Shown here piece by piece: positions 11,363 to 21,159 of a stretch of DNA of 64,000 nt (the stretch's first letter is position 1; every line of letters starts with the position of its first letter). The notes under the pieces were generated by a model. That model had not been told where the DNA came from and made no database searches. It saw nothing but the letters and a program-made list of their open reading frames with translations. This DNA comes from Neurospora crassa OR74A (taxonomy: Eukaryota > Ascomycota > Sordariomycetes > Sordariales > Sordariaceae), in NCBI RefSeq assembly GCF_000182925.2, contig NC_026501.1, positions 6,117,917 through 6,181,916 of the forward strand, given 5' to 3'. The translations under genes were made by a program, and so were the position numbers.

Positions 11363-11598
11363 TCAAATTTCGTCAGAACAACAGTTGTGTTGCATGTATA
11401 TCAATATACATATATACCTCTATATATAAAAAATGAATCATCTCGACTGATCCTCCCTTGAGCTTTACCTCGTGCTCAACTTGGGTGGTTTCAAAACCGG
11501 GACATTACACATCGATTGAGTGACCGTGAGTGAGTAAAGCCAGTTCGAACCAAATCTTTGACCGGATCCAACGTACGGAGTCCCAATGCGAGACATGA

Positions 11599-11620
11599 CA
11601 TGGCATGGCATGGCATGGCA
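11599..11620. repeat. TGGCA pentamer repeat, second copy
   Basis: Four and a half tandem TGGCA units, the same unit as at 11148-11165. The two arrays may reflect independent slippage at CATGG sites or a shared origin. Confidence 0.8.
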
Positions 11621-12572
11621 ATCGAGACACCGATACACTCACTCTGCCGTCCTTCACCGGTGCTCGGTTTACGTACCTACTTTTAGTAGCTACCGCGCTG
11701 AAACGAACCAGTGAGGTCTCGGCCAGGCAAATCTGATAACCTAACAGTCAATAGTCAAGATTCAGTTTGTCACCGATCACTCGGCATGGAGCCTGAGGCC
11801 TTGCGAAGGAGGAGAAATCAGAGGCTGAAACTACAAAGGTAGAAGGGCTACAACTGGCAGCGGTCAGGTATGTTTTCAACAGCTGATGTGTCGTGGTAGT
11901 TACCTAGTGAGCTGATATCGTGAAGGAAGCAGACATCATGCGGAGTAAGGAGTAGTCGGACATGTAGGTCCGTATGAGGTCCTTAGGAGATGTACTAAAA
12001 AGTTTGGTCAAGTAAGCAGAGAAGGTTGGATGTCGATGTCACAATGTGCGTCCATCTTTCAAAGTGCTATATTTACAATTTGCATTTGACCTATCCGTTT
12101 GTTGCTTCGTTGCCGTTATCCTGCTTTCCTCTTTCACACACACACACACATTTGGTTCATTGGTAATATACACATGTAAAAGTATAGATGGCAGCTGCCG
12201 GGGCTGGCTTGGTTTTTACTTTCCTTTCTCTTTTTCCGGCCGGTCTCACCGTCATGCTATCCTATCGTACAGAACAACTTTTCCCTATATATCCGGGTTC
12301 CATATAGACAGACAAAGTCACAGAAGTAACTTGGGCAGCAACCGTACAATAATCCATCTCCATCCCGTTCCACTCGCTCTTTCTACCCCTCGGACAAGGT
12401 GACAGCCGTCGGACTGTCGATGGCGGCGGCAGGCATGGACTGATGGACCAGTAGTCGCGAGTAATTCAGAACCAAAAAGTCGAGGCTTAAGCTTTCACGC
12501 TCCCGCTTCACTTCCTACTTCAATTCCTCCTCACTCCTCCCTCCTCTTCCCCCGCAGAATGGAAGCAAGAGG

Positions 12573-13886
12573 CTAAACAGAGCTATCACCGCCCGTCAAG
12601 ATCCTAGTCTCCAGCCTGGCCTCCTCCTCGACCTTGGCCCAATCAATCATGTTCCACCAGCTCTGCGCATACGCCAGCTTACCACCCATACCACCCACAC
12701 CAGTTCCGTATTCGCGAAGCCACGCGTACTCCCACGTGTTGAGGCACAAGATCGGAATCAAATCAGTGCCGCCGGGAGCCGTAGGTTCAAGCTTGTTGCC
12801 CTTGAACCCAGCTGCGCTGCGCTCGAAGAAGCGCTGGCCGTTGCTCAAGCCCTGGGGGGAGCTCCCGATGGAAGTCTGGGCGTCCATCTCCTGGCGGCGC
12901 CAGTGGGCGCCCGGGTAAGGAGAACCAGCCAAGTAGGTGGCCATGACGCGGAGGGCGACGGGCTGACCGGGAAGCTGGGTGCGGACGAGCCAGACGAAAC
13001 CGGGACCGAACATGGAGACGGCGGTGCCGATCATCTCGTCGCGGAGCGTGTCGACGGAGCCGAAGTTCTCGTTGATGTGGTAAAATAGCTTGTCGCCCAT
13101 CTTGACGGGGACCGGGGACAGGTGGTCGAAGAAGAAGTGGTTGTTGTGCGCCATGGAGGCGTGGTTGAACACATGGGCGAGCTCGGGGTCGCGTGCGGTG
13201 GCGAGGACGATGGACTTGGTGTCTTTTTGCTCAAAGTCGGTGCCTGTTTGACGAAAGAGAAGTAAGCAAAGTGGTTTGTCGGTTAGATATCTCCCATGCA
13301 GCAAAATAGGTGACATCATGTCTTCCCCCCCGGATAGGCAGGGCATGCTCTGGCTTGAGCTTCAATCCGAGTCCCCTTCCTTCTATTTCCTCCACCAATT
13401 CCTTTGTGGCCTAACCACTGCGCTAATGCCTCCTCTTCCTCTCAGGCTTAACAGCATCCCAGCTTGGCGTTTTCGACCAAAGGATACCAATTCCTCGCAG
13501 CCAGTAATCCTCGCACGTAACCTTCATCCATGCCATGCCGTGCTATGCCGTGCCACATGATAACGCAGCGACACCAAATTCCCCAGACGAGTATGTTCTG
13601 TGTTGCTGTGTCATCCGTACGTACCTACTACAAGCGCGTTAAGCTTCTCCAAAATGAAGGTCTGGTACTCGGTATAGGCCATGTTGACGGAGCCGGGGCT
13701 GAGGAAGTTGCGGATGCCCTCTTGCTCGAAGTTGTCGCGAAGCGGCATGAGGTAGTGCTGCCATCTCCTTTGAGCGGCGATGCTGGCGCCGGCGACGGCG
13801 GACTGGTTGGTGGCGACAGCGTTGACGGCACGGCCGAGGAGCGAGCTTGTCGCACGGGGTATCCTTAGACCCATGGAGCCGATCAT
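12573..13886 (-). CDS. Mitochondrial small-subunit ribosomal protein of SOD fold (mS42/mS43; Rsm26/Mrp1 type)
   Basis: Two exons (13625-13886 and 12573-13243) join through a 381-nt intron with a G|GTACGT donor and an AAACAG acceptor, giving 310 residues. The N-terminus ([17 protein letters not shown]) is basic and Ser/Ala-rich, like a mitochondrial presequence ending near RRW. The body follows the Fe/Mn superoxide dismutase fold: HNNHFFF in the middle and LNTWEYAWL near the C-terminus, where true SODs have DVWEHAYYL. The metal-binding Asp and His of that motif are Asn and Tyr here, and the first His-rich helix motif is also missing. It should therefore be structural, as known for the mitoribosomal SOD-like pair Rsm26/Mrp1. 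I cannot decide between the two paralogues. The next minus-strand gene lies about 800 bp upstream. Confidence 0.85.
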
Positions 13887-14679
13887 TTTGTCTGTTGGGG
13901 TTTTTTTTGGTCTCTTTCTCCGCAAGAAAACGGCCCGGGGGTCGGAGGAAAGGTTCGGTGGAAGGGAAGGTCGGCCGGTCGTTCGGTCGGGGGAGATGGA
14001 CGGTGGACAGTGTGTGTGGGGGGCGGACCTTGAGGACGGACGGAGACAACTTCAAGACTGGACGGGCTGCCGGCGCAGAGCGGACGCACTTCAGAACACA
14101 CGGGCACTCAACCCCGGAAGACGGTCGAAGTGGGACGCGACTTTCGAGACTTTTTTTGCTCCGCTGCGGAAGGACCCGGCCATTGGAGCAGGGACCAATC
14201 GTTGGGACGAACTGGCGGCCGGCAGCCTCACCGTCCTCGCAAAGAGCCAGGTTTGACCCTAACCCTGGATGTTATTGAGAGGTACCTACCGTCCTTGGTG
14301 GGGTAGCTGTTTGCCAATTCCGGAGTTCCGTACTTGGCGTTCACATTGACTTGCGTCTTCAACCGTTTCGATGATGTACTGGTGCACAGATACTGGGCAT
14401 CTTTCTCTACTTTGCTCGTGTATGTGCTATGTTCATTATCGTACTTTGACCGATATTCTGTAACGCTATTGTAAAATAATTCCGTGGACGCCGTTGCTCG
14501 AAGTCCGAACAACTAACAATAATCACGAGGCGAACTGGACGCCCTCACCGGACTTCCCCCACCAGTACTACTTGACGCCAAAAACGACCCGATGATGCAG
14601 TATCCCGAACAGAATGAGGAATATAAACAGTGAACACCGACACCCCCTTTGAATCAATTTCCCTTCCTTCCCTGGTCAT
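13887..14679. other. Intergenic between two minus-strand genes
   Basis: The 5' flank of the mitoribosomal gene and the 3' flank of the unknown protein gene. An open frame at 14228-14512 (-) has no ATG and no domain and is not called. Confidence 0.5.
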
Positions 14680-15969
14680 TCAAACGTCGTCCTCCACCAT
14701 CGCAAGAACATCAAGCTCGTTCCTGACCATCCGCTCGAACTCTTCACGACTGATGCCAGCGCCGCGTGACAGCTGGAATAGACTTCGAATCGTCCTTGAG
14801 ACGTGCTGCTTAACTCCAAACTCGACTCGATCTTGCGCTTCCGCCGTTTCTTCGAGCTTGGCCACCATGCGGGATCCGTTTGAGCTGGCGCTACTGGCTG
14901 GGCGCGGATGAGCAAGGCTTTCCATCCTCTCCTCGTCCGCCTGGGACATGCGCCGGCCACTTGAGTCAGAACCGGACTTATCAGAGGGTGATCGGGATGG
15001 AACGTAACCGCCGTTGCCGTCTCCGTTTAGGCCCAATGGCGGCGGCGCTGGTGCGGACTTGATGACAGGCGGCTCATATGCCTGTTGTCTTGGCGACGGA
15101 GACCTGCGAAGGGGGAGACCATTAAGCGGTGCACCACCCCCCACAGCTCCGCCCTGGAAGGCCTCCTCGTCTGGATCATGGGGGTCCATGGCTGGCTGTA
15201 CGGATTCGTATTGGGCGAAGTACGCATCTTCGGCGGACGGACTACGCTCAAAGGGATGGGGTTTTTGAGTGTTGAGGCCGGCGCCCAAGGACGGCGGCGC
15301 AGGAGAGCGGCCTTGACCGGGAGTTTGGGAAGGCGTGGCATCGTATCGGCCCCAGTAATCATCGTCGTCATCCTCTTCAACCGGTTCAGCTTGGACGGAT
15401 ACTTGGGCAACTGGTTTGGTTTCTGGCACAGAGATTTGTTGGGCCTTGAACGCCTTCTCTGCTTCATCGAGTGTAGCATGACCCTGGAAGGATTCGAGGG
15501 GAGATGGATTGCTGGCTACACCGACCTCGCCCACACGCCATCCGTCGCCGCCACCGTCTTTGTCGTTGACGCAGTACACAAGACGAATGAACAGGTCGAA
15601 CTCTCCCAACACCACGAGGGTCTGAAGTGTCTCGGGGTCAGGTCTCCTGTACTTGATGTGGACGTCGTAATCCCAATCTATCTCCACTTCTCCCGATACC
15701 GGATGGGGATCCAGGCTACCGCTTTGGGCGATCTCGGTGAGTCTGGAGACCTTCGAAGTGTCATAGGTAAGAAGACGGATCCATGGATCTGAGCTGGCGC
15801 CGGAAAGAAGCTGTACTCGCTGTCTAAGAATGGGCGAAAGAAGGGGCAGTACTGTTGTAGCTGGCTCGGTCGACGCAGACGCTCCTGGCAGGGCGGAGAG
15901 GACAGGCCTCACGAGGCTCTCAATATCCGGAGAGGCGATACTAGGAGGAGCCATTGCTGCGATGGCCAT
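14680..15969 (-). CDS. Protein of unknown function, probably conserved
   Basis: A single-exon frame of 429 residues starting at an ATG in the good context ACCATGG. An in-frame extension further upstream has no ATG. Residues about 15-165 look folded, with alternating hydrophobic and charged segments (DPWIRLLTYD, VEIDWDYDVHIKYRR, FDLFIRLVYC). Residues about 170-340 are low-complexity, rich in Pro, Gln, Ser and acidic residues (EEDDDDDYWGRYD). The last about 80 residues contain a helical segment (KQHVSRTIRSLFQLSR) and end in acidic EDDV. No catalytic motif, signal peptide or membrane helix is seen. I do not recognise the family. The mix of an ordered N-terminus, a disordered middle and a C-terminal helix suggests a scaffold or adaptor, but that is a guess. 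Confidence 0.75.
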   Translation of the reverse strand: MAIAAMAPPSIASPDIESLVRPVLSALPGASASTEPATTVLPLLSPILRQRVQLLSGASSDPWIRLLTYDTSKVSRLTEIAQSGSLDPHPVSGEVEIDWDYDVHIKYRRPDPETLQTLVVLGEFDLFIRLVYCVNDKDGGGDGWRVGEVGVASNPSPLESFQGHATLDEAEKAFKAQQISVPETKPVAQVSVQAEPVEEDDDDDYWGRYDATPSQTPGQGRSPAPPSLGAGLNTQKPHPFERSPSAEDAYFAQYESVQPAMDPHDPDEEAFQGGAVGGGAPLNGLPLRRSPSPRQQAYEPPVIKSAPAPPPLGLNGDGNGGYVPSRSPSDKSGSDSSGRRMSQADEERMESLAHPRPASSASSNGSRMVAKLEETAEAQDRVEFGVKQHVSRTIRSLFQLSRGAGISREEFERMVRNELDVLAMVEDDV

Positions 15970-18185
15970 GGTAGGTATTGTTGTTGTGGTAATGAGATTG
16001 TGAAGGCAAGGTTGTAATAAGTGTTTGATGCGGGGGTCCAAAGCTTTGCTTGTAGCACTCTCCAAGAGAAGTTGGACTCTCAGCAAGGGTTGCAACTAGT
16101 TGACTTTATAGCGACTAGTCTTGGCAGGCGAACAAAGTGAATGATCACATGCGATGGTTTGCTCAACACACGTCGATGAGTATGCGTACAGTGGAGCGTG
16201 GCTTGGATGCTTGTCTTGCAGATGGGCAGGAAGATGTATCTAGCTCGATCTATCTCTATGCACTCACTGCAAGCACTGCGGATGGCAAGGGGTTCTTGGT
16301 GGGTGTATGAGCTTGGACGAAGGTTCTGTTGCTGCAGATGGGGTGCAGCGCTTCTGCTCGATGGGCAAGCAGGTGAAAGGGTGAAGATGCAAAGTCGGAA
16401 CTTGAAAAGAAAAGTAAAAGAAAAGAAAGAACAGCGGAAAGAAGACAGGATGGAAGAGAGAACGGAGATCGGGGATATAACTAGGTAACAGCCTCAGAGG
16501 ATGAACAAAAGTCCCACCGGTGGGTTCACGGGATTCTGCTACGCTTCGATGCCCTGTTGCGGGATGATGAAGATGACGGGGTCCATCTCGTGAACTGCAA
16601 GAGTTAGTTGAGAGCCCTGTGCATTGAGCGCAGGTGGACATTCTCACAACGCTGGGGTGCATCCCGTCGGCAGGTACGTACCTGGAGAACTGGGGCCAGG
16701 TGTGGGCAGCTTTAGCCAATTCAAGGAAATACTGGGGTTGACTCCTCATTGGGGTGGTGAGATGGTTGCTGTGGGCGATTGCTGGGTAGCAACCTTCGGG
16801 CGGATGGAACCAATTAGCGCCAACCCCGGACATGGCAATGCTACGGTGAACCGTCCTCGACTCCGGACGTGTCCTCCCATTTGATTAGCATGTGGATGGA
16901 AGAGACGGAATCACCTACTGTACATACCCCTTTCCGTGCCACAACCGCTCGACCGACGCCGGTATCATTGACTCCTGCTTGCCCCATATGGATAAAGCTC
17001 TCACAGGTACGTACACCAAAGGGTCACATCAACACATGTCGAGGAATTGTGTAGGTATGCTTTGGTGCCATCCCTTCTATAGGACAGGAATGTTCCATAA
17101 CGACTCATCTCACAGTTTGTATGCCAGCTCTCGTTCTACCTAACCTAGCAACAGCTCTCGTCCAAATCATCACAGACAATACGGGTCACAACAGGACGTT
17201 ACGTACGTACGTAGCCAGTGCAACGATCTTCAACCCAAGTGACAAAGTGGAAGCCAAGGCTGAGCTGAGCGCGTGGCACCCCTGTTGATCCTCAAGTTGC
17301 GAGTCGTGAACAATGTCGTCACTGCTGTCATGACGGCAACGCCTCTTCAAGACGAGAAGGATAAGACTTCGCCTTGCGAGCCACCGTCATCACCATCAGT
17401 TTGCGAAAGCAGTGAGACCACAACACCCTGGCCAGATGGGCAAGTGCTTGATGCAACGCCTAAGCACATACATACATGGAGGCAGTGTGTACACAGAACC
17501 ATTGCGCTGCAGCATCAAACGCCCCATTCACTGTACCATGTCCGTCTCCGTTTCTGAGGCCCAGTTGGATTACAAACATGTTCGGCTCTTCTAGAAAATC
17601 TAAGACGCACGTACATACACGCATTCATTCCCGACACTTTTCAGCCACATGAGGCATTGATCAGGGACCACTCAGCGCATGAACCTTGTGCGTTATCAAT
17701 TCGCCGTCTTATCCCAATGGCACAAGCCGGTGGTAGACGACTGATCAACGCGAAAAAGATTCGACGATAGAAGCCTTGGCGCGCCTGCCCCATCCAATTA
17801 GATCACTGCCCTGGGGCAGTTTTCACATCAATTGATATCTTTCGCAGTTACATCCCACTTCTGCTTATCATGAATTTACAAAAGAACCGACCGCAAAGGC
17901 TTGACGACCGTCGTCCAAGAAACACACGAAGCATCATCTCCGGAGCTACCACCGCAAGGCGCACAGCACTGCCGTCGGTACATCCGAACACCGAAGCCCG
18001 AACACTCTGAACGCTACCTGCAGTCCGCAAGGTACTGTAGCGGTACTAGCTCTACGTCAGCTCGAGCTTGGCCCTCTCTCTCCCGCACTTCGACAACGAC
18101 CGGTCGTCGATCACGCATCGCTCAGCCCACGTTTACCGGGTGCGCCCACTTCTCCAGCCTCTCCGCTGTATTGCGTGCTGGATGA
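15970..18185. other. Divergent intergenic region
   Basis: About 2.2 kb between divergent starts (unknown protein - and TPC1 +), so it should hold both promoters. TACGT/GTACGTAC-rich palindromic patches occur near 17205. No gene is supported. Confidence 0.5.
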
Positions 18186-19288
18186 ATGTCTGGCAAGGCC
18201 GAACGCCTCAAAGATGAGGGTTCCCGCCTTCAGGTGACAGCCGCCGGCGCAACGGCCGGCTTGATCTCTCGGTACGTCCGTCACGACCCCCTTTCCCTTG
18301 AAAGTTGCCTAAGAAAGTCCTTGCCCCAACCATCCTCTGTTACTAACCTGCCCCCGTACTGCCTCCCAACAGTTTCGTCATCGCCCCCCTCGACGTCGTC
18401 AAGATCCGCCTCCAGCTGCAACACCACTCCCTCTCAGACCCGCTCCTTCACCAGCGTCGCGCCGAAATCATCGGCGGCGGGCCCGTCTACAAGGGCACCC
18501 TTCCTACAATCCGACACATCCTGCGCACCGAAGGTCTCACAGGGCTCTGGAAGGGCAACATCCCCGCCGAGCTTCTCTACGTCTCGTACGCCGCCGTTCA
18601 ATTCACCACCTACCGCTCCATCACCCAGTTTCTCCAAGCCGCTTTCCCCAAAGACCAAAACAAACAACTGCCCCCATCGGTCGAGTCCTTCATAGCCGGC
18701 GCCTCAGCCGGTGGCGTCGCCACGGCAGTTACCTACCCCCTCGATCTACTACGTACCCGCTTCGCCGCGCAAGGCGTCGAGCGTGTCTACCCTTCTCTTG
18801 TACAAGCGCTCAAAACCATTTACGCCTCTGAAGGCGTCACGGGTTACTTCCGCGGCCTTGGGCCCGGGTTGGCGCAAATCATCCCTTACATGGGCACGTT
18901 CTTCTGCGTGTACGAAACCCTTCGGCCCCGGCTCTCCAAGCTCGAGCTGCCCTACAGCTCGGGTAGCGCAGTGGCAGGCGTGCTGGCGAGCGTGATGGCC
19001 AAGACAGGCACGTTTCCGTTGGATTTGGTGAGGAAGAGGATCCAAGTGCAGGGACCGACGAGGGGAATGTATGTGCATAAGAATATACCGGTTTATGACG
19101 GGGGGATGGTGAAGACGGTAGCGACGATTGTGAGGAGAGAGGGGGTGAGGGGACTGTATAGAGGACTGACGGTCAGCTTGTTCAAGGCAGCGCCAGCGAG
19201 CGCAGTTACAATGTGGACTTATGAGAGGGCGTTGAAGTTGTATATCAGGCTTGGAGCGGCGGGGCCGGGACGGAAGGAGGGGGTATAA
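18186..19288 (+). CDS. tpc1: Mitochondrial thiamine pyrophosphate carrier (SLC25 family)
   Basis: Two exons (18186-18271 and 18373-19288) with a 101-nt intron (CG|GTACGT donor, AACAG acceptor) give 333 residues. The three tandem carrier repeats are complete. Their signatures are [23 protein letters not shown] and [13 protein letters not shown], each opening an odd-numbered helix, and six membrane helices are expected. Internal G-x-x-G-L-W/F-x-G elements ([24 protein letters not shown]) follow each repeat. Overall similarity is closest to fungal Tpc1, which imports thiamine pyrophosphate into the matrix for pyruvate and 2-oxoglutarate dehydrogenases. Substrate is inferred from family resemblance; other SLC25 nucleotide carriers are the alternative. 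The protein inserts in the inner membrane without a cleaved presequence. Confidence 0.88.
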
Positions 19289-20377
19289 TTCCAAATAACA
19301 ACGACGGTTTTGCGAGTTTTCAGCGGGTCGATAAGCGAGGCGCTATAGGTACCTAGATAGACAGCGCGGTGAGTTAGCAAGCACAGGCGCCGAATTCCAT
19401 TTGTTTTGTTTTGCATGTGTGAAGTTCTCGACGTGAATCCGGAATTTTGATGGAAAACAATGACAACACAACCCTTATGAAACGAAACTCATTCACGATT
19501 ACCCAAACAGATCGGATCCGGTCATGGCAATGCATTTACAGATGATCAAGATATTGACACACATCCAAGACTCGGGCATGTCCTGGAATTGATTGGACGA
19601 AGTGTTCGGAATGGGCGGAATCGCTGAACTTCTCCGAAAACGAAACATGAACAAGAACAAAGTAACCCGCATCAATGTCCGTTGAATCAAGGAGCAGGTC
19701 ACCTACAACATGGAAGACATATATCATTGGCCTGACATTCTCCTGTAATCTCATTCAATACCTAGTACTGTCGCCTAATTTGTCCTCCAAAGTGATGATG
19801 TCCCAAGCCATAATCGCGATAAAACCTAACGGACAACCTGCCTCCTCTTTGAACCCAGAACCAGTAGTGGTTACCAGCCTCTTTGCCGTACCCTACCCTG
19901 CCCAATTTTACACCATTTTGACCATCCAAAACGCCGACCATGCATACAAGACCACAGCTGCTGTATAGCCTCTTCCCAACCGCTGGAAAAATAGATGGAA
20001 AGTCAAAAACAGAGAAGCCAAGTACACTGATGGAAGAACATAATGAGACAAGAACCGTTCAGTAATACAGGATGGGTGGGAAATAGTCAACCATAATAGA
20101 CGAGTAGGTATGTATAGTGGTACAGGCCAGTGGTAAGAAAATCCAAACCGGATACATCCACCTTGGTCTGTCCAATGATGGAAACGGAAAAAAGATTGAA
20201 AGCAAGAAAGTGACTGAGGCGACCGTCGTCTTCCTAGCTCATGGGCAGCCACTTGTTGTTCTCGGTATTTGGCCGGTTGGCGCTTCGGTAGGGTCTTTAC
20301 TCAAAGCTGTCAATCAGACATTCTCATGAGAGGAGAACACGGCCCTCTGTTGCTGAAACTGACACTTTTTCTTCTGC
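19289..20377. other. Intergenic, 3' of TPC1
   Basis: No gene is recognised. It contains the 3' flank of the carrier gene and leads into the decayed Cys-repeat region on the opposite strand. Confidence 0.5.
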
Positions 20378-20425
20378 TCATAACGCAGGCAACTTCTTGC
20401 GCACCACCTCCATTGGTGCTTGGCG

Positions 20426-20515
20426 GCACTGATCTCCCACACCAGCCTTGATACAGGGCGAACATGGCTTTTCGATAGTGCATATCGTGTGTTGTATCCT
20501 TGTGCATTGTTGACA
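20426..20515 (-). repeat. Zn2Cys6-like repeat unit 3 (best preserved)
   Basis: Thirty codons between the first and last Cys, all six Cys present, spacing 2-7-5-2-8. The core reads TIEKPCSPCIKAGVGDQC. Confidence 0.7.
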
Positions 20516-20554
20516 TCCTGTGCTTCGGGAGATTCGTCGCTTTAGTTCTGGGCG

Positions 20555-20644
20555 ACACTAATTTCCTACTCCGGCCTTGACACAGGACGGGCGGGGCTTC
20601 TCGATGGTATATAGAAAGCTGCTGATTCCTTTGCATCGCTGGCA
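20555..20644 (-). repeat. Zn2Cys6-like repeat unit 2
   Basis: Same length and spacing as unit 3, with TIEKP and CVKAGVGN shared. Two of the six Cys codons are changed and a stop replaces Gln. Confidence 0.65.
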
Positions 20645-20680
20645 TGTTATAGCATATGGTAAAATAGATGCGGGTGGACG

Positions 20681-20766
20681 ACAGTGATTCCCCAGGCCAG
20701 GCTTGATGCATTGCAGTCATCGCACGGCGTTATGAATCCCATGCACTTGATCGTACGTTCCTTGCA
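20681..20766 (-). repeat. Zn2Cys6-like repeat unit 1
   Basis: Contains CKERTIKC, PCDDC and CIKPGLGNHC in order. The first Cys of the motif is Arg, and a 5-base duplication (TGCAATGC) separates the last two parts into different frames. Confidence 0.55.
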
Positions 20767-21159
20767 TCGCTGACGCCTTCGTATGCCGGAAAGTTCTGTT
20801 GCAGGACGAGGTTCGTCCCGTTGTTTGTCCTCTGACTTGTCTTCGCGTTTGTTTTGGTGTTAGTCTTGTACCTGGGTTTTACGTCCGTTTTGTTGCTCCT
20901 GCTCTTCTTTTTTTTATCAGGCCCGGCCGAGGTGCTGATTTGCTCGTGTTCTTCCTCATCGAATCCGAACAGTATGTTGAATTGATCATGTTCTTTCTCA
21001 TCAGGTCCAGCCGCTGTACTGAGTTGCTCATCTCGATGAACATCCACAATCCATGTCATATCCTCATCGTTGTGGGTATTCGGGGACGACGCCCGAGCAG
21101 GAGGACTCTGAGTATGGGAAGACCCCAAGAGGCCCGGGGAGGTGATGTGTGTGAGCTAC

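Larger units (their letters stand above)
10253..12572. other. Intergenic with simple repeats
   Basis: No gene is supported. The stretch contains a GAAA microsatellite, two TGGCA pentamer arrays and a CA run near 12138-12150, plus AT-rich DNA around 11400. The end nearest 12572 is the 3' flank of the mitoribosomal protein gene. Confidence 0.5.
20378..21128 (-). pseudogene. Decayed gene with three tandem Zn2Cys6-like repeats
   Basis: The minus strand first reads an acidic, Lys-rich, disordered segment of about 110 codons (21120-20775; contains two EHDQ/EHEQ-type half repeats). It then enters three Cys repeats with a 129-131 bp period: 20681-20766 (its missing first Cys position lies at 20773-20775), 20555-20644 and 20426-20515. 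The best unit (20426-20515) has spacing C-x2-C-x7-C-x5-C-x2-C-x8-C, close to the fungal binuclear Zn2Cys6 cluster, with KPCSPCIKAG inside. Unit 2 has the same spacing but two Cys positions are replaced and a stop interrupts it. Unit 1 lacks the first Cys and carries a 5-base direct duplication that shifts the frame. A fourth, partial unit may follow. No in-frame ATG opens the reading frame, and it begins about 30 bp after the ADA3 stop. It is best read as a dead gene; an expressed, spliced form is unlikely but not excluded. Confidence 0.55.

Noticed and set aside
14228-14512. Minus frame of about 94 codons
   Set aside because: No ATG start, no domain, and it overlaps the region just upstream of a real gene.
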